The notes beneath the pieces are model-generated. The model did no database searches, had not been told where the DNA came from, and worked only from the letters and a program-made list of their open reading frames with translations. From Haliclona indistincta (lineage: Eukaryota; Porifera; Demospongiae; Haplosclerida; Chalinidae), in assembly GCA_964017065.1 (NCBI GenBank), contig OZ024790.1, forward strand, positions 3,678,458 through 3,742,457: 64,000 nt of DNA, written 5' to 3'. This document shows, piece by piece, positions 1-13,842 of the stretch (the stretch's first letter is position 1; each line of letters starts with the position of its first letter). Position numbers and translations under genes: made by a program.

Positions 1-1
1 G

Positions 2-1282
2 TCTTCTACTAATGGCTTGATAAATGGCCAAGACAAGACTAATAATATCCCCAATATACAAGCCAATATTGGAGGTAATGTCTTTCATCTTTAATTCTTG
101 AAAACCTAAATGCATTTTGTTGTTTAATTGATAAGTACTTAGATCACAAATTGGTGGTCGATTTGTCTCACCATGGTCACTGTTCAGTGCGACCCAGATA
201 CTGCAACATGGTCTGTGGTGTCAGGTTAATAGTGCAGGCAATGCTGGTATGGGCAGCAACATTGGAGACATGTTCTACCCTACTGGAGATGGACCTGATG
301 GCTTCACTGTAGCCCCAACCAGTGATCCCAGTAACAATGTGCCATTCCAGCAACTGGAATGTACTAACCAAATTGGAATAATAGTAGATGGTGACGTGAC
401 AAACAACCAGGGTATTGTGAAGTGTAACACTACTATCCCCAACCTGGACAGAGATGCCAACTACTGGGTAGTGTATTAAAATAATGTGTTCGATAACTAT
501 TGTAAGTTAAAATTAAGTGATTGTGTATTTTGTCAATAAAAATAATTTCTTATTTGTGTAGCTGGTCCCACAGTGGACTCCACCATGACACTCTCCATAC
601 TCTCATCAAGAGATGCTGATCCCAACATTGAGTACTCACTCTCCTTCACTGTCTCATATGGTCCACCATCAAGAATTACATGTACTCGTGATAGCAGTGT
701 GCTTCTTAATCATAGAAGAGATCCTAACCCACTGTTAACTCGTGAGGTGATCAGGTCACGTTATATCAGTAGTACACAGTCAGACATGACTCGTGTCACA
801 GTTAGACCAGGCCCTCAACCAAGATCAAGAGCAACATACACTTGTACTGTGTTTGTTGAGGGACGTACTAATATTGCTAGTGGTGGTTATGATTTTGACC
901 AAATGGGTTCAGGATCCTCTACTGTCACAGTCACTGGTGAGTTTTTACAAGTTAGTAAATAAGTGATAAGTTAATTGAATCACTCCTTCTTCCCTCCCAT
1001 CAGTTGCAGGTACTCCCACTGCTGTCACTGTGACCAGGACTGCTGCAACTAATGTTTGTGTCTCCTGGACTGCTCCATCAACAGGACCAGCACTAGGTGG
1101 CTATGAGGTGTTCTACCAGACAGCAGCTGGGAGCAATGGTTCTAGCACTACTACCGCAACTGAGCTGACACTGACTGGACTGATGTTGGGACAGACATAC
1201 TCCATCTTTGTAGTAGCATTTGGACCAGAGGGAGCTCCTGTGCTGCCCAGTGATCACAGTAACACAGAAATAATTACGATGA
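2..1282 (+). CDS. Gene 1 N-terminal exons: linker, N-terminal domain, Ig-like, FN3
   Basis: Bases 2-74 read as the end of exon 1. The translation aligns with the stalk after the gene 4 signal peptide (both share a T-G-L-I and I-P-N pattern), and it ends in phase 1 at a GTAATG donor. Exon 136-501 encodes the N-terminal domain also seen in genes 4 and 5, with the W-C-Q motif and a Y-V-like end, but TAA at 477-479 interrupts it where gene 4 has His-His. Exon 562-936 is an Ig-like unit (I-T-C ... Y-T-C). Exon 1004-1282 is an FN3 domain (V-S-W-T-A-P, G-Y-E-V-F-Y-Q). All introns are phase 1. A donor-like GTAGTG upstream of the stop could in principle bypass it, but no paralog uses it. Confidence 0.75.
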
Positions 1283-1586
1283 GTAAGTCAGTATGTCTGT
1301 AAGTATATTCGGGCTTTGACAAATACGGTTTTGACCAGTAGTAGTGGAGCAGTGACCAGGACCCAGGTGGTAGAACATGGTCGTGTGTGCGGTGCTGGTG
1401 CGGTGTGTCTAATTATTACAGACTCGGCGCTTTCTTAAAATATTTCTCAATGAATCTTGTGAGCTGATATCTTGCAAGAGCATGCAGTGCCTGATAGATG
1501 ACATAATTATTAGTTGCAAATAATGATCAAGTATATGCACTCTCATACCTGGTCTTGATTCTATCGATCAATTCTAGTATCAAAGA

Positions 1587-1690
1587 AAATAAAAAGATTT
1601 CTAACGAAATCATAAGGATGTAGGGATGAATGAAATCTGCTGAAGGAACTAGCATGGAATGGTAACACGATTGACTTGCTAACAGACCTT
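1587..1690 (-). repeat. Family A arm (reverse orientation)
   Basis: Matches, in reverse, the recurrent arm that carries GTTAGCAAGTCAATCGTG and ATTCCATGC. Its partner arm is at 2571-2710, so later insertions appear to have separated the two arms of one element. Confidence 0.7.
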
Positions 1691-2152
1691 AGAGTATAGC
1701 TCAATGTTATTGACCAATCAGATTTATTAGATCCGAGGATCTATTTGCTGTAGAGACCATCCGCGAACGGATAGAGTCCATCCGCGAACAGATAGACCAC
1801 AGTTTGCTTAGTGAGAGTGCATTCATAACAAGCCATAAAAATTGTTATTACTAGAACACATGATGTGAGGCTTGTACACGTGTGAGCGTGAGTGAGTTCC
1901 AGAAACTAACTTTTTGTTGCGTCAGAAAGCCACTAGCAGACGCTAAAGCGATGGCGGAAGGACGGTAGGAGACGAGACAGAGTACCAGCAAGGTGTAACA
2001 AGACATGGAAAGCCGTTTAGCGACGTACTCTAGCTAAACTCGACTGTGTTTTCCCATCGCTGAAGTAAGGCCGTGTTCTTTAATCTTTACAAAACATTTG
2101 CGCAGCGTCGAAAATTCCTTGTTGGATAGCAACGGTTGCTATACTCTAAGCC

Positions 2153-2297
2153 GGTTAGAGACCTCGGCCAACGGGATCTACGCGGTATAGAAACCCTCGC
2201 GTCGCCATAGAACCCTCGAGCTACGCGCTCGGGTTCTATATATGGCTTCCTCTCGGGTTTCTATACCGCGTAGATCCCTAGGCCTCGGTCTCTAACC
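2153..2297. repeat. Short hairpin element
   Basis: Inverted arms GTTAGAGACC...GGATCTACGCGGTATAG and CTATACCGCGTAGATCC...GGTCTCTAAC surround a CGAG-rich centre. The second copy is at 9004-9148. Probably a small MITE; no coding content. Confidence 0.7.
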
Positions 2298-2301
2298 TAT
2301 A

Positions 2302-2590
2302 CATAGATCCCTACATCAGTGGCTGCTGTGGCAGACTATAGCTAATTCAACTAGTTGCCGTTGAATGACACCGAAGTGCACAATTGAATTGAATTAAACT
2401 TGACTGTGAAAAAGAAATTATTGATCTTAAGTAAAGCCACTGATGTATATAGCAGTGGCTTTACTTAAGATCAATAATTTCTTTTTCACAGTCAAGTTTA
2501 ATTCAATTCAATGCACTTCGGTGTCATTCAACGGCAACTAGTTGAATTAGCTATAGTCTGCCACAGCAGCCACTGATGTAGGGATCTATG
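2302..2590. repeat. Long hairpin, family A core
   Basis: Near-perfect inverted repeat centred at about 2446. The outer ends read CATAGATCCCTACATCAG and CTGATGTAGGGATCTATG, and the arms are about 135 bp. Duplicated at 9153-9441. It sits between the separated family A arms at 1587-1690 and 2591-2710. Confidence 0.85.
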
Positions 2591-4527
2591 GTCTGTTAGC
2601 AAGTCAATCGTGTTACCATTCCATGCTAGTTCCTTGTTGGTTTACATTGTGGACCAGCAGCAGATTTCTACATCCTTATGATTTCGTTAGAAATATTTTT
2701 ATTTTCTTGTTTGTGTCCGTTTCTGAGTTTCAAATTTTTGTTGCAGTTTGAATTCGGCAAGATCATGTATTTCTCTGTTTACACTATTAGCTTGGTTTGC
2801 TGTTGTTGATATTTTTTTATATGACCTTTTTAACTTGTAGCTCAAAATGTATTATTCCTAAATAATGAAACTAGCTAATCCATTCTGCAAAGCATTCGAG
2901 CCCCGCCCACTTTAGTTTACGAAATTCTGTAAGGCTGTGATACTATCTGGCAAGCAACAGAACGGTGATACTACACGAACTTACTCGGTGAGTTATTCTT
3001 CGAACACTCCAGACGCCAATGTGCGCTCTCCATACGGCGATACTCTGCTTCAAGAATTCGTGTGGTTGGTCACCTGCCTATTGCGTAATCACAATAATGG
3101 CGTCTAACACTTAGCTGGCAACTGTTCGTGATCGTGAACTCGTCAAATTTATATCGACGTTTCGATAAAAACTAAGTTCAAAAGGCACATGCCAGAAGAA
3201 TTTCACGACTGTTCGTGGGTGTATTGGTCTCGGCACTGCTCACATAGAGGAAACCACCGATATTCGGCCACCATCTATTATCGGCCACTCGTTCGTACAC
3301 TTGCAAATACGCTACACAGATCAAACTTGACCGACGTATAGACACACACTTCTTCTGCCTGCATTGCAAATATGCAGCTCGTAACTGCTTCTTTGTCTAC
3401 TGTACAGACGAAGAAAGTGGGTAGCCGAAAACATTGATGTTCGGCAAAAGCAAGCTATTATCCGGCACCAGTCCTAGTGACTGATAGACGAATAGGGCGG
3501 GATTGCAAGTCAATACTGCAAACACCTTTATCCATCAGCATTACAACGACCTACAATTGAAAAGCTCTCGTCTTGCCGTCCGGGTAATTTTCTTTTCCAA
3601 AGACCCCGGGGTTGAGCAATCTATGTTCGGCAACTCATGATATTGTTTCAGTGCAATTTATGTTCAAAGAAAACACGATTGCGATACAAAAACACGTCGG
3701 CTGAGTAGAGCCATCTCATGTCTATCACAATCACCAAAATTCAGTAACCCTGCGTTCGTCTCTTGATCGCACAAGCTGCAAACAGCCAAAATAGTTGGCG
3801 TGGCTTCCAAGGAGTAACCCAGTGCTTGTAAAACAAAAAGTAAACCGAGCATTCCAAAAGTTAAATTTGATTCTAATTGCTCGACTGCGTCTATGGAAAA
3901 GAAAATTACTGACCCGGATGGCAAGACGAGAGCTTTTCAATTGTAGGTCGTTGTAATGCTGATGGATAAAGGTGTTTGCAGTACTGACTTGCAATCCCGC
4001 CCTATTCGTCTATCAGTCACTAGGACTGGTTCCGGATAATAGATTGCTTTTGCCGAACATCAATGTTTTCGGCTACCCACTTTCTTCGTCTCTACAGTAG
4101 ACAAAGAAGCAGTTACGAGCTGCATATTTGCAATGCAGGCGGAGGAAGTGTGTGTCTATACGTCGGTCAAGTTTGATCTGTGTAGCGTATTTGCAAGTGT
4201 ACGAACGAGTGGCCGATAATAGATGGTGGCCGAATATAGGTGGTTTACACTAAAGGTGCTAGGCGAGTGGAAGAAAGAAGAAGGAAGAAAAAACACGATT
4301 TTCACCGTTTCCAGGTTCGTCACTTTATTTATAATTTCGAGCAATCTCCTTGCTGCTGTAAGATGGGGCAACGCTAGAAAGCAGATCTAAGTGTCTTTGG
4401 ACGAATAAAATTCATCACCAGGTGTAATATCAGCGTTTGAACGCTAATACATTGTATGTAGCCGCCATTTTGTTTTCTTGGCCATCCCTATACATAGGGA
4501 GGCACTACCGTGCCTCCCTAATAAATA
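2571..4527 (-). repeat. Composite family A+B arm, reversed and interrupted
   Basis: In reverse complement it runs from the palindromic tip GGGAGGCACGGTAGTGCC (4498-4525) through the family B body to the family A end near 2571. It matches the forward copies at 42921-43998 and 52037-53004. The B body is split by the foldback element at 3251-4246 next to the site that reads CACTGCTCG in other copies. Duplicated at +6851. Confidence 0.75.
3251..4246. mobile_element. Foldback (long-TIR) element
   Basis: The ends AAACCACC and GGTGGTTT begin inverted arms of about 350 bp (3251-3600 and 3897-4246) around a central 296 bp. Short ORFs in it resemble nothing I know. It splits a family B repeat and is therefore younger than it. 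The second copy is at 10102-11097. Confidence 0.8.
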
Positions 4528-4563
4528 GATTCATTTTCCTAACTACTACTTTTTAATTGATAG

Positions 4564-6259
4564 CAAACAGTATCAGTGTATCACTGAATGACATGGGTTC
4601 TTCTCTCATTGCTGGAGCAACCATTTCACTGTTGTGCACAGTGGAATGCAATGCAGCACCAGCTGTAACCTTCTTTTGGACTAGAAATGGCAGTCCAGTC
4701 AACACTAGTAATAGCAGAGTAATGCTGACTATGACACAGAGTAACTCCACACTCACTATCAATCCACTACATATACATCTGATGGTGGACAGTACCAGTG
4801 TATTGGGACTATAGTTAATAATGGAACCACTTTCAACATCACTGATGAGATTGATCTTAACATGACCAGTGAGTAGCTATTACAATCATGTACAAGTACT
4901 AACAATGTTGATTCATAATTCTCCTGCAGTCTCTATCATCAGTGTCACAATGACCATCATACCTAATGATACACTGTATGTGGAGACATTTAGTGACTTC
5001 CTGTGTAATGCGACTATCAGTGAGTATGTGGACACACCCACTACTATCATGTATCAATGGCTGGGACCGTTACTACTCACCACTGGAGCTGACTACACTA
5101 TCACTGGTGACACTCTACGTATCAATCAGTTCAATATGATGCGTGATAATGGCAGGACCATCACCTGCATGGCTACAGTGCTACCATCATCAGGACAACA
5201 GTATGTACTACTAAACAATGCTAGTGAGAGCATAGTACTGACTGTAGAAGGTGAGTAAATTGATTCTAATAAAATTATTTGATACTAATTTTTTTAGCTC
5301 TGAGTGATGCTGGCTTCACTCCTCGTGTCATTATTCCTGGTGTTCCTACTGCTGGAGACAACTTCAGTATTATCTGTATACTGGATGGAGTGATAGAGAG
5401 ACTGGCAGTGACTCCACTCAATGTCACCTTATCATTTGATGTGTCACCAGGAGGAATGACAGGAAGCCAGTCTAGAAATGGATCAGCATACATTAGAGAA
5501 CATGTCTTTAATCCTACAAGAACTAGTGATGCTGGTGTATACAGATGTAGTGTTCCTACATTTTTATCAAGTGGCAAATTTCTTGCGTTTATCAATGAAG
5601 ACTTGCACACTCAAAGTTGGTTCCTTATCATTGATGTAGAGTACATTTATATTCTTTATTAGTTCCCCCACCCCAGCTCACTCTCACCATCACTAGTCCC
5701 TCTAATACCACCACACTGTATGAGGGCACTCCTGTCAACCTGACCTGGACTGCTGCAATAGACACTACCATTGTCAACATTCCTGTCACTGTGTCCAGTA
5801 TGTGGATTGCACCTAATGGAGAACAGCTGACCAGTAGCAGCTCCAATGATCGTGTAACAATAGTGGACATGTTACAGTCAGCACCATACACTAGTGTACT
5901 GATGTTTGACCCAGCAGACGATATGGATACTGGAGACTACCAGTGTAATATAACTGTAATGGACAACAGTAACCAAACACTGATACTACCATCATCGCCT
6001 ACAGCAATTAAAGTTTTTCTTAATATTTCAGGTTTTGGTTTTTACATTTACAAGTTGTATATTGACACATTTTTACATGCAGTTGTCTGTGAATCTGAGA
6101 AGACTACAACAGAGCAGTTTGGTACCTACAGTTGGCCAGCAACACCAGTGGGAGACACTGTTATACTGCCATGTGTATTCAGACCAGGTTATAATGCCAG
6201 TCGATCCTGCACACAAGGAGGATCATGGATTGCTGTTGATGTTACTGACTGCAGAATCT
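4564..6259 (+). CDS. Gene 1 Ig A-B-C-D plus HormR exon cassette, copy 1
   Basis: There are five exons. Ig A (4564-4868) should run to a Y-Q-C motif, but a TA duplication near 4774 shifts the frame, so its 305 nt are two over a multiple of three. Ig B is 4930-5250 (T-I-T-C). Ig C is 5298-5615, with a weak GTTGGT donor. Ig D (5663-6031) has N-L-T-W in place of the N-L-T-C of all paralogs and so lacks the disulphide Cys. The HormR-like exon 6083-6259 has W-P-A-T-P and four Cys. Exons B, C, D and HormR keep symmetric phase 1. Family B repeats in opposite orientation flank the block on both sides. Confidence 0.85.
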
Positions 6260-6266
6260 GTAAGTA

Positions 6267-6990
<724 letters not shown>

Positions 6991-8060
6991 ACGGAATTTT
7001 TGGTCAGCGGAAATTTTGGTCCGGCGGACCAAAATTACCGGTAAAAATGGTCCGCCCGGACTAATTTTTCCTGGAAAAATCGGTCCGACTCTGAAATATT
7101 TGGTCCGGGTGCGGACCAAAATTACCGGTGAAAATTGTCCGCCCGGACCAATTTTTCCAGTGCCTACCATCAACTTTGGCTGACAGAGGTTCGACCAATC
7201 AGAAGATGTTGTCGTCGGTAATAGTAGCTACAGATGTTGTCGTCGGTAACTGCTCATTGGCAGCACGGTCGCTAGCGTGGTAAGACGTCGATTTTCACCA
7301 TTGAGCAAGCGATGACAGGGACTGTCAGGAAATCAAATGGAAGTGACGACTAGGAGGATGAACATCTTGTTGAACTCGAGGTTGAACTCGCCTTTCAGTA
7401 TGTCACCAATTAGGGGTATCCCGAGGGATACAGCGATGGTAGAAGCATAACATTGAAGTTTCAGCAGTCTGACATGAGGCATCATCTTCGACAGTGTTTG
7501 GTCAATCGACTTCCCCACGACAAGAAAGGAAGACTGAGAGAGGCCGGAAAATTTACCGAGTTCCAGTTTATAGTTGCATCATGTGTCCAGAATGCGGCCA
7601 GATCACTTCAGCGGGAAAAATAATAATAATAAAGTGCAGCCATCGTAAACAATCGGTACTGATCATCTTGTTTTGTGCGTGTTTGCTTCAACTAAGAAGT
7701 GGTGCATCTTACTGTTCACTTTGTAGTTAGTTCATTTTAGTTGAATTTATATAATATTATACTGTTGTAGTGAAATGAGTTTGAATTTCTTTTTGCTGAC
7801 AGATTGTACTATTTATACTAAAATGAATTCGTCTTCAGATACTTACATACAACACTAGGCTTGATGCACAGACAGCCTGATAAAACGTGAAAGTCTGAAA
7901 GAAGAGTGTTATCATGAATTTTGTCTTTCCGATCTACAATAGTGAACCAAGGGACATCGTGATTGCCTGAAAGCGCTTGCCTACGATATAGCTATGAACA
8001 TTATTCATCGTAGATTTGTCTGAGAGCGCTTACAGCGCGCATTACAGCAGAATGTCTTGA
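6991..8060 (-). repeat. PHD/GGTCCG repeat, reversed, copy 1
   Basis: Reverse orientation of the repeat at 15840-16995 and 21700-22795. It holds the GGTCCG-rich block (7000-7165) and a decayed PHD-finger reading frame around 7494-7730 in which C-P-E-C and C-S-L-C survive but the middle is frameshifted. Duplicated at 13843-14912. Confidence 0.75.
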
Positions 8061-8563
8061 TCGCCATGGTTGGACCATTTTTTCCCGAGGAGGACCAATT
8101 TTCAGCCAGATGGCAAACAGTAAGCATTTCGGCTGAAATTTGTTTTATGCAGTGCTTAGGCTTAGTACTATCAGAAAATACTGGTACGGATCTGTCTGTT
8201 CAATGTCACAAAAAGTAAAGCCCAAATATGTTGGAATCGCGAGTCATTGCTAGTCCTGAAACGCTTATTTGGGGAGGTAAGCCAGCCAATCTGAGCTGTT
8301 GCAAGAACTTCCGAGACGGTACTAAGCACGCACAAACAAAGCGCTGACTGCTAACTGTCGCGAAGAGTCGAGAATGCACCATTATTTAACCCCAAGGTCA
8401 AAGGTCACGAAAGTTGCCGATTTCAGCTAGCGATTGCAGAGCAACGAGCAACGATTTCAGAGATTTGAATATGCAGTTGTTTGTTACGTATATAGTGTTG
8501 TTTGTAACTGCAGTAAAGGCTAGATTCTCTGACTTTTATTTTTTCCATTGCGGACCCTACCTA

Positions 8564-8774
8564 CGGACTGGGATTGGACACTAGCTCACGTGAGCGCATA
8601 GTAACAATACATTTTTGGTGCGTGCACACCGCGTTGCGCTTGACCCAAATGCCGCAATACATTTAGCGAGCAGAAAGTCGTGAACTTTGTGTACCTCTAC
8701 TGCAAATACGAACTGTTTTTAGTGTACGCTGTAGCTTTATAATTGTTATTCACGTTGATCAATGTGGTGTAGGC
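8564..8774. other. Unique sequence left of the gap
   Basis: This is the only stretch next to the gap on the copy 1 side that is not shared with copy 2. I see no gene or repeat in it. Confidence 0.6.
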
Positions 8775-8974
8775 NNNNNNNNNNNNNNNNNNNNNNNNNN
8801 NNNNNNNNNNNNNNNNNNNNNNNNNNNNNNNNNNNNNNNNNNNNNNNNNNNNNNNNNNNNNNNNNNNNNNNNNNNNNNNNNNNNNNNNNNNNNNNNNNNN
8901 NNNNNNNNNNNNNNNNNNNNNNNNNNNNNNNNNNNNNNNNNNNNNNNNNNNNNNNNNNNNNNNNNNNNNNNNNN
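8775..8974. other. Assembly gap of 200 N
   Basis: A run of N separating the two copies of the duplication. The round length suggests a placeholder rather than a measured gap. Confidence 0.98.
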
Positions 8975-10101
8975 GGATAGCAACGGTTGCTATACTCTAA
9001 GCCGGTTAGAGACCTCGGCCAACGGGATCTACGCGGTATAGAAACCCTCGCGTCGCCATAGAACCCTCGAGCTACGCGCTCGGGTTCTATATATGGCTTC
9101 CTCTCGGGTTTCTATACCGCGTAGATCCCTAGGCCTCGGTCTCTAACCTATACATAGATCCCTACATCAGTGGCTGCTGTGGCAGACTATAGCTAATTCA
9201 ACTAGTTGCCGTTGAATGACACCGAAGTGCACAATTGAATTGAATTAAACTTGACTGTGAAAAAGAAATTATTGATCTTAAGTAAAGCCACTGATGTATA
9301 TAGCAGTGGCTTTACTTAAGATCAATAATTTCTTTTTCACAGTCAAGTTTAATTCAATTCAATGCACTTCGGTGTCATTCAACGGCAACTAGTTGAATTA
9401 GCTATAGTCTGCCACAGCAGCCACTGATGTAGGGATCTATGGTCTGTTAGCAAGTCAATCGTGTTACCATTCCATGCTAGTTCCTTGTTGGTTTACATTG
9501 TGGACCAGCAGCAGATTTCTACATCCTTATGATTTCGTTAGAAATATTTTTATTTTCTTGTTTGTGTCCGTTTCTGAGTTTCAAATTTTTGTTGCAGTTT
9601 GAATTCGGCAAGATCATGTATTTCTCTGTTTACACTATTAGCTTGGTTTGCTGTTGTTGATATTTTTTTATATGACCTTTTTAACTTGTAGCTCAAAATG
9701 TATTATTCCTAAATAATGAAACTAGCTAATCCATTCTGCAAAGCATTCGAGCCCCGCCCACTTTAGTTTACGAAATTCTGTAAGGCTGTGATACTATCTG
9801 GCAAGCAACAGAACGGTGATACTACACGAACTTACTCGGTGAGTTATTCTTCGAACACTCCAGACGCCAATGTGCGCTCTCCATACGGCGATACTCTGCT
9901 TCAAGAATTCGTGTGGTTGGTCACCTGCCTATTGCGTAATCACAATAATGGCGTCTAACACTTAGCTGGCAACTGTTCGTGATCGTGAACTCGTCAAATT
10001 TATATCGACGTTTCGATAAAAACTAAGTTCAAAAGGCACATGCCAGAAGAATTTCACGACTGTTCGTGGGTGTATTGGTCTCGGCACTGCTCACATAGAG
10101 G

Positions 10102-11097
10102 AAACCACCGATATTCGGCCACCATCTATTATCGGCCACTCGTTCGTACACTTGCAAATACGCTACACAGATCAAACTTGACCGACGTATAGACACACAC
10201 TTCTTCTGCCTGCATTGCAAATATGCAGCTCGTAACTGCTTCTTTGTCTACTGTACAGACGAAGAAAGTGGGTAGCCGAAAACATTGATGTTCGGCAAAA
10301 GCAAGCTATTATCCGGCACCAGTCCTAGTGACTGATAGACGAATAGGGCGGGATTGCAAGTCAATACTGCAAACACCTTTATCCATCAGCATTACAACGA
10401 CCTACAATTGAAAAGCTCTCGTCTTGCCGTCCGGGTAATTTTCTTTTCCAAAGACCCCGGGGTTGAGCAATCTATGTTCGGCAACTCATGATATTGTTTC
10501 AGTGCAATTTATGTTCAAAGAAAACACGATTGCGATACAAAAACACGTCGGCTGAGTAGAGCCATCTCATGTCTATCACAATCACCAAAATTCAGTAACC
10601 CTGCGTTCGTCTCTTGATCGCACAAGCTGCAAACAGCCAAAATAGTTGGCGTGGCTTCCAAGGAGTAACCCAGTGCTTGTAAAACAAAAAGTAAACCGAG
10701 CATTCCAAAAGTTAAATTTGATTCTAATTGCTCGACTGCGTCTATGGAAAAGAAAATTACTGACCCGGATGGCAAGACGAGAGCTTTTCAATTGTAGGTC
10801 GTTGTAATGCTGATGGATAAAGGTGTTTGCAGTACTGACTTGCAATCCCGCCCTATTCGTCTATCAGTCACTAGGACTGGTTCCGGATAATAGATTGCTT
10901 TTGCCGAACATCAATGTTTTCGGCTACCCACTTTCTTCGTCTCTACAGTAGACAAAGAAGCAGTTACGAGCTGCATATTTGCAATGCAGGCGGAGGAAGT
11001 GTGTGTCTATACGTCGGTCAAGTTTGATCTGTGTAGCGTATTTGCAAGTGTACGAACGAGTGGCCGATAATAGATGGTGGCCGAATATAGGTGGTTT
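10102..11097. mobile_element. Foldback (long-TIR) element, copy 2
   Basis: Same element as 3251-4246, carried by the duplication. Confidence 0.8.
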
Positions 11098-11414
11098 ACA
11101 CTAAAGGTGCTAGGCGAGTGGAAGAAAGAAGAAGGAAGAAAAAACACGATTTTCACCGTTTCCAGGTTCGTCACTTTATTTATAATTTCGAGCAATCTCC
11201 TTGCTGCTGTAAGATGGGGCAACGCTAGAAAGCAGATCTAAGTGTCTTTGGACGAATAAAATTCATCACCAGGTGTAATATCAGCGTTTGAACGCTAATA
11301 CATTGTATGTAGCCGCCATTTTGTTTTCTTGGCCATCCCTATACATAGGGAGGCACTACCGTGCCTCCCTAATAAATAGATTCATTTTCCTAACTACTAC
11401 TTTTTAATTGATAG

Positions 11415-13110
11415 CAAACAGTATCAGTGTATCACTGAATGACATGGGTTCTTCTCTCATTGCTGGAGCAACCATTTCACTGTTGTGCACAGTGGAATGC
11501 AATGCAGCACCAGCTGTAACCTTCTTTTGGACTAGAAATGGCAGTCCAGTCAACACTAGTAATAGCAGAGTAATGCTGACTATGACACAGAGTAACTCCA
11601 CACTCACTATCAATCCACTACATATACATCTGATGGTGGACAGTACCAGTGTATTGGGACTATAGTTAATAATGGAACCACTTTCAACATCACTGATGAG
11701 ATTGATCTTAACATGACCAGTGAGTAGCTATTACAATCATGTACAAGTACTAACAATGTTGATTCATAATTCTCCTGCAGTCTCTATCATCAGTGTCACA
11801 ATGACCATCATACCTAATGATACACTGTATGTGGAGACATTTAGTGACTTCCTGTGTAATGCGACTATCAGTGAGTATGTGGACACACCCACTACTATCA
11901 TGTATCAATGGCTGGGACCGTTACTACTCACCACTGGAGCTGACTACACTATCACTGGTGACACTCTACGTATCAATCAGTTCAATATGATGCGTGATAA
12001 TGGCAGGACCATCACCTGCATGGCTACAGTGCTACCATCATCAGGACAACAGTATGTACTACTAAACAATGCTAGTGAGAGCATAGTACTGACTGTAGAA
12101 GGTGAGTAAATTGATTCTAATAAAATTATTTGATACTAATTTTTTTAGCTCTGAGTGATGCTGGCTTCACTCCTCGTGTCATTATTCCTGGTGTTCCTAC
12201 TGCTGGAGACAACTTCAGTATTATCTGTATACTGGATGGAGTGATAGAGAGACTGGCAGTGACTCCACTCAATGTCACCTTATCATTTGATGTGTCACCA
12301 GGAGGAATGACAGGAAGCCAGTCTAGAAATGGATCAGCATACATTAGAGAACATGTCTTTAATCCTACAAGAACTAGTGATGCTGGTGTATACAGATGTA
12401 GTGTTCCTACATTTTTATCAAGTGGCAAATTTCTTGCGTTTATCAATGAAGACTTGCACACTCAAAGTTGGTTCCTTATCATTGATGTAGAGTACATTTA
12501 TATTCTTTATTAGTTCCCCCACCCCAGCTCACTCTCACCATCACTAGTCCCTCTAATACCACCACACTGTATGAGGGCACTCCTGTCAACCTGACCTGGA
12601 CTGCTGCAATAGACACTACCATTGTCAACATTCCTGTCACTGTGTCCAGTATGTGGATTGCACCTAATGGAGAACAGCTGACCAGTAGCAGCTCCAATGA
12701 TCGTGTAACAATAGTGGACATGTTACAGTCAGCACCATACACTAGTGTACTGATGTTTGACCCAGCAGACGATATGGATACTGGAGACTACCAGTGTAAT
12801 ATAACTGTAATGGACAACAGTAACCAAACACTGATACTACCATCATCGCCTACAGCAATTAAAGTTTTTCTTAATATTTCAGGTTTTGGTTTTTACATTT
12901 ACAAGTTGTATATTGACACATTTTTACATGCAGTTGTCTGTGAATCTGAGAAGACTACAACAGAGCAGTTTGGTACCTACAGTTGGCCAGCAACACCAGT
13001 GGGAGACACTGTTATACTGCCATGTGTATTCAGACCAGGTTATAATGCCAGTCGATCCTGCACACAAGGAGGATCATGGATTGCTGTTGATGTTACTGAC
13101 TGCAGAATCT
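11415..13110 (+). CDS. Gene 1 Ig A-B-C-D plus HormR exon cassette, copy 2
   Basis: Exons are 11415-11719 (frameshifted Ig A), 11781-12101, 12149-12466, 12514-12882 (Trp for Cys at 12597-12599) and 12934-13110. It carries the same defects as copy 1, so those arose before the duplication or there is really only one locus. If the assembly is correct, the receptor would read eight Ig domains and two HormR domains here. Confidence 0.8.
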
Positions 13111-13117
13111 GTAAGTA

Positions 13118-13842
<725 letters not shown>

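Larger units (their letters stand above)
1283..4563. other. Transposon-filled intron of gene 1
   Basis: The matching intron of gene 4 is only 274 bases. Here it is 3.3 kb and holds one palindromic-family arm (1587-1690), hairpins (2153-2297, 2302-2590), and a reversed composite repeat arm (2571-4527) interrupted by a 1-kb foldback element (3251-4246). I see no conserved exon in it. Confidence 0.7.

Noticed and set aside
3664..3994. Minus-strand frames in the foldback element centre
   Set aside because: Short, overlapping in two frames, no domain, and contained in a duplicated non-autonomous element.
6083..6259. Sushi/CCP domain for the exon with four Cys
   Set aside because: Spacing and the W-P-A-T-P ... 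R-S-C ... G-S-W layout suit HormR better, as does its position before GAIN in an adhesion GPCR.
8759..8983. Open frames made of X residues
   Set aside because: Produced by the N gap.
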